Notes: generated by a model not told the origin, from the sequence alone. Positions 10,170-18,774 are shown, counted from the stretch's first letter. The stretch is DNA of 64,000 bases from Minicystis rosea (GCA_001931535.1 CP016211.1:11640377-11704376), one strand, 5' to 3'. Made by a program: numbers and translations.

Positions 10170-13154
10170 ATGAGCGACACGCAGCACACGAAAGCCGCGG
10201 ACGACGAGGGCGATCACGGAGGCGACGAGCTCGAGAACGAGCCCGCGGCCTCCGCCGAGCCCGACCGGAACGAAGCTGCATCATCGGGCGACACCGCGAA
10301 GACGGACGCCGAGGACGAGTCCGCCGACGGAGACGAGGGCGAGGCGGGCGACGATCTCGAAGAAGGCCCGCTCCTGCCCCCGGGCAACCCGCTGCGTTAC
10401 ATCCGCGGGTCGATCGCCACGCTCACCGGGCTCTTCGTGGCCTTCTGCTTGATGGCGCTGAAGCAGCAGTTTCGCTTCGGCGTGCCCATCGCGGCCCTCG
10501 CCATCTTCGTCGCCACGTTCGGCATCCTCGATCTCATCGGCTCCTTCGACGATCCGGAGGATCGCGTCGCCGGCCGCGCCACGCTGCGATCCATCGCGCG
10601 TCCGCTCGGACTCGTCGCGGGCGGCACGGCTTCGCTGTGGGGCTTGATCTGCCTCGCCGTCGACGGTCGCCTCGCGTCCTCGAGCCCGATCCTCGCGGCG
10701 GGCGTGCTCATTCCCGCGAGCTTCCTCGTCACCGTCGTCGGCGTGTTCCAGCTCGGTGATGCGTTCGGCATGTGGGGCACCGATCCGGATGGATCACCGC
10801 GCCCACTCCTGCGCCGCCACGGCTTCTGGCTCGTCGTCACCACGACGCTGCTCTACCTGCCCACGCTCGGCAGCCACTCGCTGAGCGACCCTTGGGAGAC
10901 GCACTACGGCGAGGTCGCGCGCGAGATCCTCTCCCGCAACGATTGGATCTCCACCTGGTGGGCGCAGGATGGTTGGTTCTGGTCCAAGCCCATCCTCGAC
11001 TTCTGGATCCAGGCCTTGGCGATGGCCACGTTCGGCGTTCGCTACGGATCCAATCGCATGCTCTCGGCGGTGAGCGAAGGCCGCCTGCCTTGGCCCGAGT
11101 GGGCGGTGCGCCTGCCCGTCTTCCTGCTCACGCTGATCGCGGTCTACCTGCTCTACAAGGCCGTCTCGCGCGCCTTCGGTCGCCGCGCGGGCCTCCTCGG
11201 CGGCGTGGTGCTCTTGACCATGCCGCAGTGGTTCCTCCTCGCGCATCAGACGATGACGGACATGCCCTTCGTCGCCCCGCTCTCGGCGGCGATGGCGCTG
11301 TTCCTCATCGGCGCGCAGGAAGACCCGCACGACGAGGTGCGCGTCTACGAGCTCGATCTCGGCTTCACGCGCCTCCGCTTCTCCGGCTTCCACCTGGTGA
11401 TGGGCGCCATCGTCGCCTGCGCGTTGCCGCAGATCCTCTACCTCGTGTCGCGCAACGTCCTGCTCGACATCCGCGGCTTCCACGGCATCCTCGATCAGTT
11501 CTCCACCGGATCGCCTGGCAACTGCGGCCTGCCTGGCAACGAGACCTGCCGCGCCGCGACCCCGGTGCTGCGCGGTCTCCATCCGGCGTTGCAGGCGCTG
11601 ATCTGGGCGCAGGCGCTCGCGCTCGTGCTCTACATGAGCTGGGGCGAGCGGCGGCGGCAGCGGCTCTTCTTCCTGGCGGCGTGGCTCTTCGCGGCCATCG
11701 CCACCATGGGCAAGGGGCCCGCGGGCTTCGGTCTGCCGGTGCTGTGCGCGCTCGCGTACGTCGCGGTCACGCGGCGCTTCCGCGATCTCGCGCGCATGGA
11801 GATCACCGCGGGCGTGCTCATCCTCTGCTGCGTGGCGCTGCCGTGGTTCGTGGCCATGTACGCGCGGCACGGGCAGCCGTTCACCGATCGGCTGCTCTTC
11901 CACGACATGTTCAAGCGCGCCTTCACCCACGTGCACGACACCAACGAGGGCGACGACGTCAGCTTCCGCTTCTACGTGTGGCAGCTCGGCTACGCGATGT
12001 TCCCCTGGACGGGCCTCGTCCCCGCGGGCCTCGTGTGGTGGCTCCGTCGCGCCGAGTCCGCGAGCTTCTCCGCGTCCGAGCGCGATCGAAAGAGCGACGC
12101 CTCGACCTTCCTCGCGATGTGGTTCGTCTTCGCGTTCTCGCTCTTCTCGCTGATGCTGACGAAGTTCCACCACTACATCCTCCCGGCCGTGCCGCCGGCC
12201 GCGATGTTGGTGGGCGTGCTGCTCGACGCCCTCCTCGCGCGCTCGCTGCCGGCGCCGAGCGGCCCCGTGCGGACCCCGCGCGCCGTCGCGCTCTATGCGC
12301 TCGGCATCGGCATCGGCGTGCTCGTGGTGATCGCGGGCGGCGCGCGGGCCTTCGGCGGATCGATCGGCGGCATCGGCCTCGCGCTGGGCGGCATCGGCGT
12401 GCTCGCGGTGACGGTGATGCTCCTCGATCGCGCGGCGCCCGCCGGCGGCGCGGAGGTCGCCGCCGCGGCGGATCCGGAGGCCGATGCGACCGCTCTGTTT
12501 CGGCAACGGTTCGAGCGCGTGCTCCTCGGCGCGGCGGTGGCCGCGGGCGCGGCGCTGGTGCTCGCGGTGGGCCGCGATCTCTCGTCCAGCTACGAGGGCG
12601 TGCCCAGTCAGATCCGGCTGATGCACCTCATCACCTACAATTACCGGCGGCCCTGGCCCGCGTCGCTCGACTTCTCGCCGACCCTGTGGGCCTTCACGGC
12701 GGCGGCGGCGGCGGCGACGTTCATGATCGCGATCGTCCCCCTTCGCCGGCACGTGGTGAGCGCGCTGCTCGCGCTCGGCATCACCTTCGGCGCGTGGGGC
12801 CTCGGCGTGTACTTCATGAAGATCTCGCCGCACTGGGGGCAGCGCGAGACCACGGTCGCCTACTACGAGGCTGCGCGCGAGAACCCCGGCCCGTTCGTCG
12901 CGTACCAGATGAACTGGAAGGGCGAGAACTTCTACGCGGGCAACCACGTCCCGGCCTTCGTCTCGAGCGGCAAGCGCTTCCAGGACTACATCCTCGACGA
13001 GAAGAAGAAGGGCACGAAGACCTTCTACTTCGTCACGGAGCACGGCCGCACGGGCACGCTCCAGAACGAGCTCGGCGGCACCAAGTCGTTCGACAAGCTG
13101 ACCACGCCGGAGCTCGACAACAAATTCGTGCTGGTGCGCGCGCGCTTCGAGTGA
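10170..13154 (+). CDS. GT39/ArnT-like membrane glycosyltransferase
   Basis: A 994-residue polytopic protein. Residues 1-70 are a hydrophilic acidic tail. The rest has more than a dozen membrane helices and a large periplasmic loop. After the first pair of helices comes LSDPWETHYGEVAREIL, the first-loop acidic motif of the PMT/ArnT/DUF2029 families. Such enzymes transfer a sugar from a polyprenyl-phosphate donor to lipid or protein acceptors on the outer face of the cytoplasmic membrane. FWSKPILDFW and WFLLAHQTMTDMPFVAPL also fit the family. It is longer than ArnT (about 550 residues) because of the extra N-terminal tail, two added helices and a C-terminal soluble segment. Acceptor and donor are not evident; no sugar-nucleotide genes are adjacent. 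Confidence 0.88.
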   Translation: MSDTQHTKAADDEGDHGGDELENEPAASAEPDRNEAASSGDTAKTDAEDESADGDEGEAGDDLEEGPLLPPGNPLRYIRGSIATLTGLFVAFCLMALKQQFRFGVPIAALAIFVATFGILDLIGSFDDPEDRVAGRATLRSIARPLGLVAGGTASLWGLICLAVDGRLASSSPILAAGVLIPASFLVTVVGVFQLGDAFGMWGTDPDGSPRPLLRRHGFWLVVTTTLLYLPTLGSHSLSDPWETHYGEVAREILSRNDWISTWWAQDGWFWSKPILDFWIQALAMATFGVRYGSNRMLSAVSEGRLPWPEWAVRLPVFLLTLIAVYLLYKAVSRAFGRRAGLLGGVVLLTMPQWFLLAHQTMTDMPFVAPLSAAMALFLIGAQEDPHDEVRVYELDLGFTRLRFSGFHLVMGAIVACALPQILYLVSRNVLLDIRGFHGILDQFSTGSPGNCGLPGNETCRAATPVLRGLHPALQALIWAQALALVLYMSWGERRRQRLFFLAAWLFAAIATMGKGPAGFGLPVLCALAYVAVTRRFRDLARMEITAGVLILCCVALPWFVAMYARHGQPFTDRLLFHDMFKRAFTHVHDTNEGDDVSFRFYVWQLGYAMFPWTGLVPAGLVWWLRRAESASFSASERDRKSDASTFLAMWFVFAFSLFSLMLTKFHHYILPAVPPAAMLVGVLLDALLARSLPAPSGPVRTPRAVALYALGIGIGVLVVIAGGARAFGGSIGGIGLALGGIGVLAVTVMLLDRAAPAGGAEVAAAADPEADATALFRQRFERVLLGAAVAAGAALVLAVGRDLSSSYEGVPSQIRLMHLITYNYRRPWPASLDFSPTLWAFTAAAAAATFMIAIVPLRRHVVSALLALGITFGAWGLGVYFMKISPHWGQRETTVAYYEAARENPGPFVAYQMNWKGENFYAGNHVPAFVSSGKRFQDYILDEKKKGTKTFYFVTEHGRTGTLQNELGGTKSFDKLTTPELDNKFVLVRARFE

Positions 13155-13218
13155 CGCGCTTTCGGGCACCGCGCGGGCCGCTTGACGCCGCGGCCCGCGG
13201 TGCGTGTCATGGACATCG

Positions 13219-14760
13219 ATGCCGTCGGTCACGGACATCAAAGGCACCATCGACGTCGCGATCCTCGCCGCCTCCGCGGACGATTTCGACGTCTTGAGCG
13301 AGCGCTTCCCCGACGCGGGCGGCCTCGTGCGCGGCACGCGCGAGCACGATCTGCGCTCCACCATCGACGGCCCGCGCATCGTGCTGACCCGCGGCTGGTC
13401 CGGTGATCGCCCGGACGCCGCGCGCGCCGCCGCGGCGGTGATCGAGGATCTCGCGCCCGCATGGATCGTGATGGTGGGCATCGCCAGCGCCGCGCCCGCC
13501 GACGAGCCGTCGCTCGGCGACGTGCTCTTGGCCACGAGCGTGCTCGATCACGGCGCCGCGGCCGTGCTCGAAGACGGCTCGCACGCCTTCCCCGCCGCGC
13601 CGATCCACGCCGAGGTCGAGACGCTGGCGACGCGCCTCGACGAGCTCGGATCGTGGAGCCACCCGGCCGCGATCGGGCGCGAAGCGCCGCCCATCGATCG
13701 CTCGCTGCGCAGCTTCTACGGGACCAAGAAGACGAAGGCCGAGGTGCTCGCCGTCCTGCGGCGCCGGGCCGAATCGGGAGCGCGCTCGCCGTGGCTCTTC
13801 ACCGGCCCGGTGCTGTCGAGCGCAGGGCCGCTCGACGAAGCCGAGCTCCTGCGATGCATGCAGCGCGCGCCGCGCCGTTTTCGCGCCGTCGAGGCCGAAG
13901 CCGTCGCGACCTACGGCGTCGCGCACGCGCACGGCGTGCCGCTGATCTCGGTGCGCGGCATCGCCGACGTGATCGGCGCGCGCCGCGATCCGGCGTGGGC
14001 GGCCTATGCGCGCCGCGCCGCCGCCTCCTTCACCGCCGTGCTCGTTCGATCTGGCCTGCTCGGCGAACGCGTCGCGGTGCCCGCCGAGCCCGTGAAGACG
14101 CCGCGCCCCGGCGACACGCTCACGGAGGCAGCCCACCTCGCGCGGCTCGGCGATGCTGCGCTCGACCGCGGCGATCTCGACGACGCCGCGCGCCTCTACG
14201 CCGAAGCCCTGCCGCTGTTCCGCACCATCGGCGACGTGCGCGGCGAGGCCAACGGTGCCCTTCGTTTCGGCGAGATCGCGCTGCGCCGCGGCGACCTCGG
14301 GGAAGCGCGCCGCTGCTACACCGAAGCGTGGCCCTTGTTCCGCCGCGTGCAGGACACGCTCGGCGAGGCCAACTGCGTGGCGCGTCTCGGCGATCTCGCC
14401 CTCAAGCGCGGCGACGCCGACGAAGCGCGCGGCCGCTACCAAGACGCGCTGCCGCTCTACCGCCGCGCCGGCGACGCGCTCGGCGAAGCCAACTGCGAGC
14501 TTCGCCTCGGCGATCTCGCGATCAAGCGCGCCGACGCCGACGAGGCAGGCACGCGCTTCGAGGTCGCCCTCGGCCTCTACGCGCAGATCCCCGAGCCCTA
14601 CTCGATGGGCCTCATCCACCGTCGCCTCGCGCGGCTCGCGCCCGACGATCGCCGGCGCCGCCGCCACCTCGAGGCCGCGCGCGAGCTCTGGATCCGCGCC
14701 GGCAAGCTCGATCTCGTGGCCAAGATCGACGCCGAGCTCGGCGCTTCCGAGCGACCCTAG
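13219..14760 (+). CDS. Nucleoside phosphorylase-like domain fused to TPR repeats
   Basis: About 513 residues. Residues 8-285 resemble the PNP_UDP_1 fold (purine/uridine phosphorylases and MTA/SAH nucleosidases). IDVAILAASADDFDVL is the first strand, WIVMVGIASAA and GDVLLATSVLDHG the phosphate/ribose region, and AVEAEAVATYG with ISVRGIADVIGA the base-binding block that normally reads AVDMESAA and vRGisD. From about residue 300 there are four to five tetratricopeptide repeats of 40 residues, three of them nearly identical (GEANC-RLGDLA-KRGDADEA). The 120-bp period is also visible in the DNA between about 14140 and 14620. The fusion suggests a nucleotide-cleaving or nucleotide-sensing module governed by a protein-binding scaffold, as in NLR-like proteins, but no NTPase domain is present. 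The alternative GTG start at 13204 adds five residues. Confidence 0.8.
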   Translation: MPSVTDIKGTIDVAILAASADDFDVLSERFPDAGGLVRGTREHDLRSTIDGPRIVLTRGWSGDRPDAARAAAAVIEDLAPAWIVMVGIASAAPADEPSLGDVLLATSVLDHGAAAVLEDGSHAFPAAPIHAEVETLATRLDELGSWSHPAAIGREAPPIDRSLRSFYGTKKTKAEVLAVLRRRAESGARSPWLFTGPVLSSAGPLDEAELLRCMQRAPRRFRAVEAEAVATYGVAHAHGVPLISVRGIADVIGARRDPAWAAYARRAAASFTAVLVRSGLLGERVAVPAEPVKTPRPGDTLTEAAHLARLGDAALDRGDLDDAARLYAEALPLFRTIGDVRGEANGALRFGEIALRRGDLGEARRCYTEAWPLFRRVQDTLGEANCVARLGDLALKRGDADEARGRYQDALPLYRRAGDALGEANCELRLGDLAIKRADADEAGTRFEVALGLYAQIPEPYSMGLIHRRLARLAPDDRRRRRHLEAARELWIRAGKLDLVAKIDAELGASERP

Positions 14761-14771
14761 TGCTGCACGCC

Positions 14772-14890
14772 CGAAGTCCGGCCACGTATGGCCGGACTTC
14801 GTCGCCGCTTTGCGGCGGCGCTTCGCGCTCGTGCATCACTATCGGTTTCGATGGGGCTTCGCCCCAAACCCCCGCCGCGCTTCGCGCGGC
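14772..14890. repeat. Cluster of four perfect hairpins
   Basis: Four perfect stem-loops lie within 120 bases after the phosphorylase/TPR gene. They are CGAAGTCCGGCCA / TGGCCGGACTTCG with loop CGTA (14772-14801); CGCCGC-TTT-GCGGCG (14803-14817); TGGGGC-TTC-GCCCCA (14852-14866); and GCCGCGC-TTC-GCGCGGC (14874-14890). The first could end transcription. The triloop stems look like a dispersed palindromic (REP-like) element. No gene is seen in 14761-15043. Confidence 0.7.
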
Positions 14891-15043
14891 CTAGCGCCGA
14901 GGCCCGAATTCCTGGCGGAACTTCGGGCGCGCGACCCTAGCAACACCGCCGCATCGACCTCCTGCGGGGCGCGGCGCCGCCGTCGGAGGAAACCTGCGTG
15001 CAGCTTGGCGCGGCGCCGGTGCTGGGATATTTCTCATCCCTGG

Positions 15044-16147
15044 ATGGCAGCGGTCACCTTCGAGCTGCGCCCCGGCTCTTCCCCGAGCCGTGAGCCTCCG
15101 GCCGGTTTCGTCGGTCGCATCGCGCGTGCGCTCGCCGCCATCCCTGCGCCGCCGCTCGCCGCCTTCGTCGCGCCGCTCGATCACCTGCGCGCGCGTCTCC
15201 TCCGCGTCGTCGCGCCGCACGCTCGATCCCTCGTGGTCGTGCGGGATCGCCGGGTCGCCGCCGTCGGCACCGCGCTCCTCTTCACGGTCCTCGTCCTCAC
15301 GAGCCTCGTGCCGTTGTGGTTCGTCGCCGTCGCCCCGATCGTGTGGGGGGTCCCGCACATCGTCGCCGACCTCCGCTACCTCGTGGCGCGCCCCGGCTAC
15401 CATCGTCGCCCCGGCGTCGCGCTCGCCGCGGGCGCAGGCATCGTCGCGGCGGGCCTCGGCTTCGGCCTGCGCGCGGGCCTCGCGGGCGCGGCGGGCGCGC
15501 TCCTCTTCGCGCGCACGTCGTGGCGGCGGCGGGCCCTCGGCCTCGCGGTCATCGGCGCCCTCTTCGCGGCGGCGGTGCGCTTCGGTTCCTTCGGCGATCT
15601 CGTCTTCGCCCATGCCCACAACGCCGTCGGCTTCGGCCTGTGGTGGGCTTGGCGCCGCCGCACGACGCGCCTCCATTGGCTCCCGCTCGCGCTCTTCGCC
15701 GGCGGCTCTGCGCTCATCCTCGCGGGCGCGCTCGATCCCTTGGTGCTCCGCGCCGGCGTCCACGCGCCGTGGACGGGCCTCTCGGCGCGGTCGCTCGGCC
15801 ATCAACTGAGCCCCATTCATCATGGCCCTTGGCCGCTGCGCTTTCTGATGCTTTATGCATTCGCGCAGTCCGCCCATTACGTGGTGTGGATTCGCCTCCT
15901 CCCGGAGGACGATCGCCCGAGCGAGACGCCGCGCTCCTTCGGCCAGAGCCTGCGCGCGCTCCACGCCGACGTGGGTGGTCTCGTGCTCTGGGCCTCGCTG
16001 CTCACCATGCTGGCGCTCGCGATCTGGGCGTCCGTGAGCGTGGGCGCCGCCCGCAATGGCTATATCCAGATGGCCTTTTTTCATGGCTATCTGGAGCTCG
16101 CCGCGGCCGCGCTCCTTTGGGCGGAGGCGAAGCGCGACAAAGGGTGA
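15044..16147 (+). CDS. Polytopic membrane protein with conserved-looking His residues (Brp/Blh-like?)
   Basis: A 367-residue protein with seven or eight hydrophobic helices from about residue 73 on. It carries His residues within or next to helices: WGVPHIVADLRYL (His105), FAHAHNAVGFGLWW (His190, His192), FAQSAHYVVWIRLLPEDD (His278) and MAFFHGYLELA (His347). A PH-x-x-x-D motif followed by intramembrane histidines recalls the Brp/Blh beta-carotene 15,15'-dioxygenase family, which binds iron through such residues. However, the match is not close enough to assert this, and no carotenoid or rhodopsin gene is nearby. No strong ribosome-binding site precedes the ATG at 15044. Function unknown; treat as a membrane enzyme candidate. 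Confidence 0.6.
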   Translation: MAAVTFELRPGSSPSREPPAGFVGRIARALAAIPAPPLAAFVAPLDHLRARLLRVVAPHARSLVVVRDRRVAAVGTALLFTVLVLTSLVPLWFVAVAPIVWGVPHIVADLRYLVARPGYHRRPGVALAAGAGIVAAGLGFGLRAGLAGAAGALLFARTSWRRRALGLAVIGALFAAAVRFGSFGDLVFAHAHNAVGFGLWWAWRRRTTRLHWLPLALFAGGSALILAGALDPLVLRAGVHAPWTGLSARSLGHQLSPIHHGPWPLRFLMLYAFAQSAHYVVWIRLLPEDDRPSETPRSFGQSLRALHADVGGLVLWASLLTMLALAIWASVSVGAARNGYIQMAFFHGYLELAAAALLWAEAKRDKG

Positions 16148-16702
16148 CGAGGGATGTTACCCGCGGCCCGAGAATGGCAATCTCGCGTGCCGGCACCGTT
16201 GCGGATGATGGCGAAAATACCGGCGGATTACGGTCGTTCGCCCATTTTTGCGATCCGAACGTCGGTTGCTGGTACCGCCGTCGAAAAGCGATGCGCCGAT
16301 GGCAGCGGGCGCAAAGCATGTTGAAGATGTCGAGTTCGGCCGTCGCGAAACATCGAACGTCATTCGGGGGTAGCCCGCACCCCAATCCCCCATGACGCCC
16401 GATGGGCGAAGGTCTCGGTGCGCGCTAATCCCATCGTACCGGCCGGTGCCGAGGCGGGGTGTCCATGGAGGCAGCTCGCTGATCCGGTGAGCCCACCCGG
16501 CGAGGCCGCCCCGGCGGACTGCGCTGCGCAGAGACGATCGAAGCGCGGTCCGTCGAGGCGCCTCTTGTTGTCTGTTGCAGTCCTTGTCGAGAGTCGTGCG
16601 ATCGTGCACGACGATCGGGCGCGTCGTGCACGACCGCACGATCGTCGTGCGCGCATCGCCGTCGCGCACCACGTCGGGGCTCGGGCGGCGTAGGATGCGC
16701 GC
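16148..16702. other. Intergenic region upstream of the Fis-type regulator
   Basis: 555 bases without a supported gene. The only strong structure is the long inverted repeat at 16593-16642, described separately. The open frames here lack any recognisable protein pattern. Confidence 0.4.
16593..16642. promoter_or_regulatory. Large inverted repeat upstream of the Fis-type regulator gene (candidate operator)
   Basis: Arm 16593-16612 reads GTCGTGCGATCGTGCACGAC; its reverse complement matches 16623-16642 at 18 of 20 positions, with a 10-base spacer. Each arm contains the 10-bp palindrome TCGTGCACGA (16602-16611 and 16624-16633), so the two palindromes sit 22 bp apart, about two helical turns. The repeat ends 60 bases before the start of the regulator gene, a position suited to binding of a dimeric or tetrameric regulator, perhaps the gene's own product. 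Confidence 0.6.
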
Positions 16703-16924
16703 ATGGTGCACGAGATCGTGAATCCTCCCGCGCTCGCGCCGGCGCTCGATGCGCCCGATGCCGAGTGGCCGACCCTCGACGTCCTGCGTCTTCGTTATCT
16801 TCACCGCGCGATCGAGCACATGGGCGGGAACAAGACCCGCGCGGCCGAGCTCCTCGGCATCGATCGCCGCACGCTCAATCGGATTCTGGCCCGCGAGCGG
16901 CGCCGGAATGCCGTCCCAAAGTGA
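16703..16924 (+). CDS. Stand-alone Fis-type helix-turn-helix protein
   Basis: A 73-residue protein that is only a Fis/NtrC-type DNA-binding domain (HTH_8). After a short N-terminal arm, the sequence RLRYLHRAIEHMGGNKTRAA followed by ELLGIDRRTLNRIL is the classic C-terminal helix-turn-helix of bacterial enhancer-binding proteins. There is no receiver and no AAA+ ATPase domain, so it cannot activate sigma-54 polymerase by itself. It is expected to bind DNA as a dimer like Fis, or to modulate full-length enhancer-binding proteins. The ATG at 16703 is the only good start. The long inverted repeat just upstream is a candidate binding site. Confidence 0.85.
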   Translation: MVHEIVNPPALAPALDAPDAEWPTLDVLRLRYLHRAIEHMGGNKTRAAELLGIDRRTLNRILARERRRNAVPK

Positions 16925-17165
16925 TTGGCGTCACGGGTTAGCAGGGACGGTGATAAACGGCTTCGCGCCCCGAATCGTCAGTCGCGCTCCCTCAAAATCG
17001 ACGAGGATTCCTCGGTCGCGCTCCCTAGCTTCGAGGCGCTCGCGACGTTTCTCACCATTCTGCCAGGGCCGTTCTGGGCGCTCTTGATTCGAGCGATATC
17101 GAAAAGATGAATCAGTGAAGTCCCGACTTCGGGACGCCGGGGCGGCATGTAACAATCGTCCGACT

Positions 17166-17771
17166 GTGAGTACGCACCAGGCGAACGAGCGTGACTTGCC
17201 GACCGGGCCGGCCGCTGCCGGTCACGACGTGCAGCTCTACGCGTCGTCCGACGCCTTGGTTCCAATCGTCGGCTCTTATCTCGCGCAGGGGCTCCTGTAC
17301 GGCGAGGGCGCCGTCGTCATCGCGACCCGCGACCATTGGACCGCAGTGCGACGCCACCTCGACGCCGCGGGGGCGCAGCTCGACGTCGCCACACGCGAGG
17401 GGCGCGTCGTCATCCTCGACGCCGAACAGACCCTGAGCTGGCTCCTGGTCAACGGGACACCCTCCCCGCGCGCGTTTCACAACATCGTCAGCGCCACCTT
17501 CAACATGATCGCCGATCGCTTCGATCGCGCGCCCGTGCGCGCTTACGGCGAAATGGTCGATCTGCTCTGGGCCGAAGGCCGCCTCGACGACGCCCTCGTG
17601 CTGGAGCGGCTTTGGAATGGGTTCCTCGCCGATCGCCCCGTCCCCCTCCTCTGCGCCTATCGCATGCAGAGCCGGCCGAGCGATGCGGCCTTGGCAGCCA
17701 TCTGCGCGGCCCACGCGCACGTCTCGCCGCTGCCGGCCGAGCCGAGCGTCGCTCGATCCTTGTCCATTTGA
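17166..17771 (+). CDS. MEDS-domain sensory protein
   Basis: About 201 residues. GHDVQLYASSDALVPIVGSY followed by LAQGLLYGEGAVVIATRDHW, then RVVILDAEQTLSWLLVNGTP, match the MEDS domain (DcmR-type sensory domain, a P-loop-like fold thought to sense small ligands or redox state). FNMIADRFDRAPVRAYGEMVDLLWAEG fits the C-terminal half. In many proteins this domain precedes a histidine kinase or anti-sigma/STAS module; here it stands alone. A GTG at 17166 gives the N-terminus MSTHQANERD and is preferred. The frame is open to a GTG at 17115, which would begin inside a small hairpin (GTCCCGA-CT-TCGGGAC). Ligand and partner are unknown. Confidence 0.75.
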   Translation: MSTHQANERDLPTGPAAAGHDVQLYASSDALVPIVGSYLAQGLLYGEGAVVIATRDHWTAVRRHLDAAGAQLDVATREGRVVILDAEQTLSWLLVNGTPSPRAFHNIVSATFNMIADRFDRAPVRAYGEMVDLLWAEGRLDDALVLERLWNGFLADRPVPLLCAYRMQSRPSDAALAAICAAHAHVSPLPAEPSVARSLSI

Positions 17772-18405
17772 CGTCCTCCACGAGATTCCCTTTCTTCGTG
17801 ACGTCCCGCCATCTCTTCATCGAGGGAGCGGCGCTCCGCGTCTTCCATTTCGCGGCGGCGGCTCACCCTTGCAGGCGTAGTGGGTTACGGCCGCGTCATC
17901 ACGCCTCGTGATGGATCACGAGGTCACGGCCGCGCCGTCGTTCCCGGCGGCGCTGGATGTGGCTTTGGCGTTCTCGGCGCGTGTCGGGCATAGAGGTTAT
18001 GGCCGCGTCGTCACGGCGAGTCGCGATCGAGCCTCGTAATCGAGGCTGCGAGCGTAGAGGGCAGATCCCCGAGCGCGGGTGAGACGTGGTGCGAAAGGCC
18101 AGCACACGGCGCCTCGAACGATGATCTCACGCTCGCTCGCTTCGGTCGTGCGCTGGACGGCGAGGGTCCGAGCTGGGCAGATGCGGCGCGGCCGCGGGCA
18201 AAGAGCGCCAACGGATCGAGGGTGAGAGAGGCCGAGATCATCCTGCCTTTCACGGACTCTCTAGGCGTCTGCCGAGCACACCGAGCGGCGGCGCAGAACA
18301 TGAAAGGCACTCTCGTGATCTCGATGCGACGCACGGAGACGCGCGCGCCTCGTGGGGACTCTGCCAGGGAGAGAGCCGGGCCGAGTCTTTTACCGGAGAA
18401 CCATT
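17772..18405. other. Gene-free region with short repeats and hairpins
   Basis: 634 bases without a credible gene. It holds the three-copy repeat listed separately and two perfect small hairpins: CCTCGTGAT-GG-ATCACGAGG (17904-17923) and AGCCTCG-TAAT-CGAGGCT (18030-18047). The promoter of the small lipoprotein gene at 18406 must lie near its right end. Confidence 0.45.
17883..18015 (+). repeat. Three imperfect copies of a 21-bp motif
   Basis: GGTTACGGCCGCGTCATCAC (17883-17902), GGTCACGGCCGCGCCGTCGT (17922-17941) and GGTTATGGCCGCGTCGTCAC (17995-18014) share the core GGTyAyGGCCGCG. Spacings are 39 and 73 bases. They may be regulator sites or remnants of a dispersed repeat. Confidence 0.45.
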
Positions 18406-18774
18406 ATGAGCCAGTGGAAGAAGATCGCATCGTTCGCCGCGCTGTTCGCCTCGACGGCGCTCGCCACCACCGGGTGCGTCGAGACGTCGGACGCCGATGA
18501 TCAGACGTCGGACGATGTCGTGTCCGCGGAGATGGCCGGAAAGCCCGAGCAGAGCGACAAGAAGGCCGACAAGGGTGACGAGAAAACCGGTCAGGCCGAT
18601 CAACGCTGCTGCGACGCCGACGAGGACTTCGCGATTCGCCTCTTCATTCATCCGTGGTTCGCCTGCTTCGGCGGAGTCTCGCCCTGCGGCTGCTGGGGCG
18701 GCTGGGGCGGCTGGGGCGCCTGGGGCGGTGGCAGCTGGGGCGGTGGCGGCTGGAGCGGTGGCGGTGACGGCTGA
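18406..18774 (+). CDS. Small lipoprotein with Trp/Gly-rich tail
   Basis: A 122-residue predicted lipoprotein. The ATG at 18406 follows a GGAG ribosome-binding site. Signal peptide FAALFASTALATTGC has a lipobox-like ending with Cys23 as the probable lipidation site. The mature part begins with a highly charged linker (EQSDKKADKGDEKTGQ). A short segment with five Cys follows (RCCDADEDFAIRLF, then FACFGGVSPCGCW). The tail is made almost only of Trp, Gly, Ala and Ser (GGWGGWGAWGGGSWGGG). I do not recognise a family. The tail could be a surface-adhesive or structural segment, and the Cys pairs suggest disulphides. It is flanked by gene-free stretches on both sides, so it is probably a single-gene transcript. 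Confidence 0.7.
   Translation: MSQWKKIASFAALFASTALATTGCVETSDADDQTSDDVVSAEMAGKPEQSDKKADKGDEKTGQADQRCCDADEDFAIRLFIHPWFACFGGVSPCGCWGGWGGWGAWGGGSWGGGGWSGGGDG

Noticed and set aside
10794..13535. 913-codon minus-strand frame opposite the glycosyltransferase gene
   Set aside because: Antisense shadow rich in Arg, Glu and His with no motifs; the plus strand encodes a convincing membrane protein.
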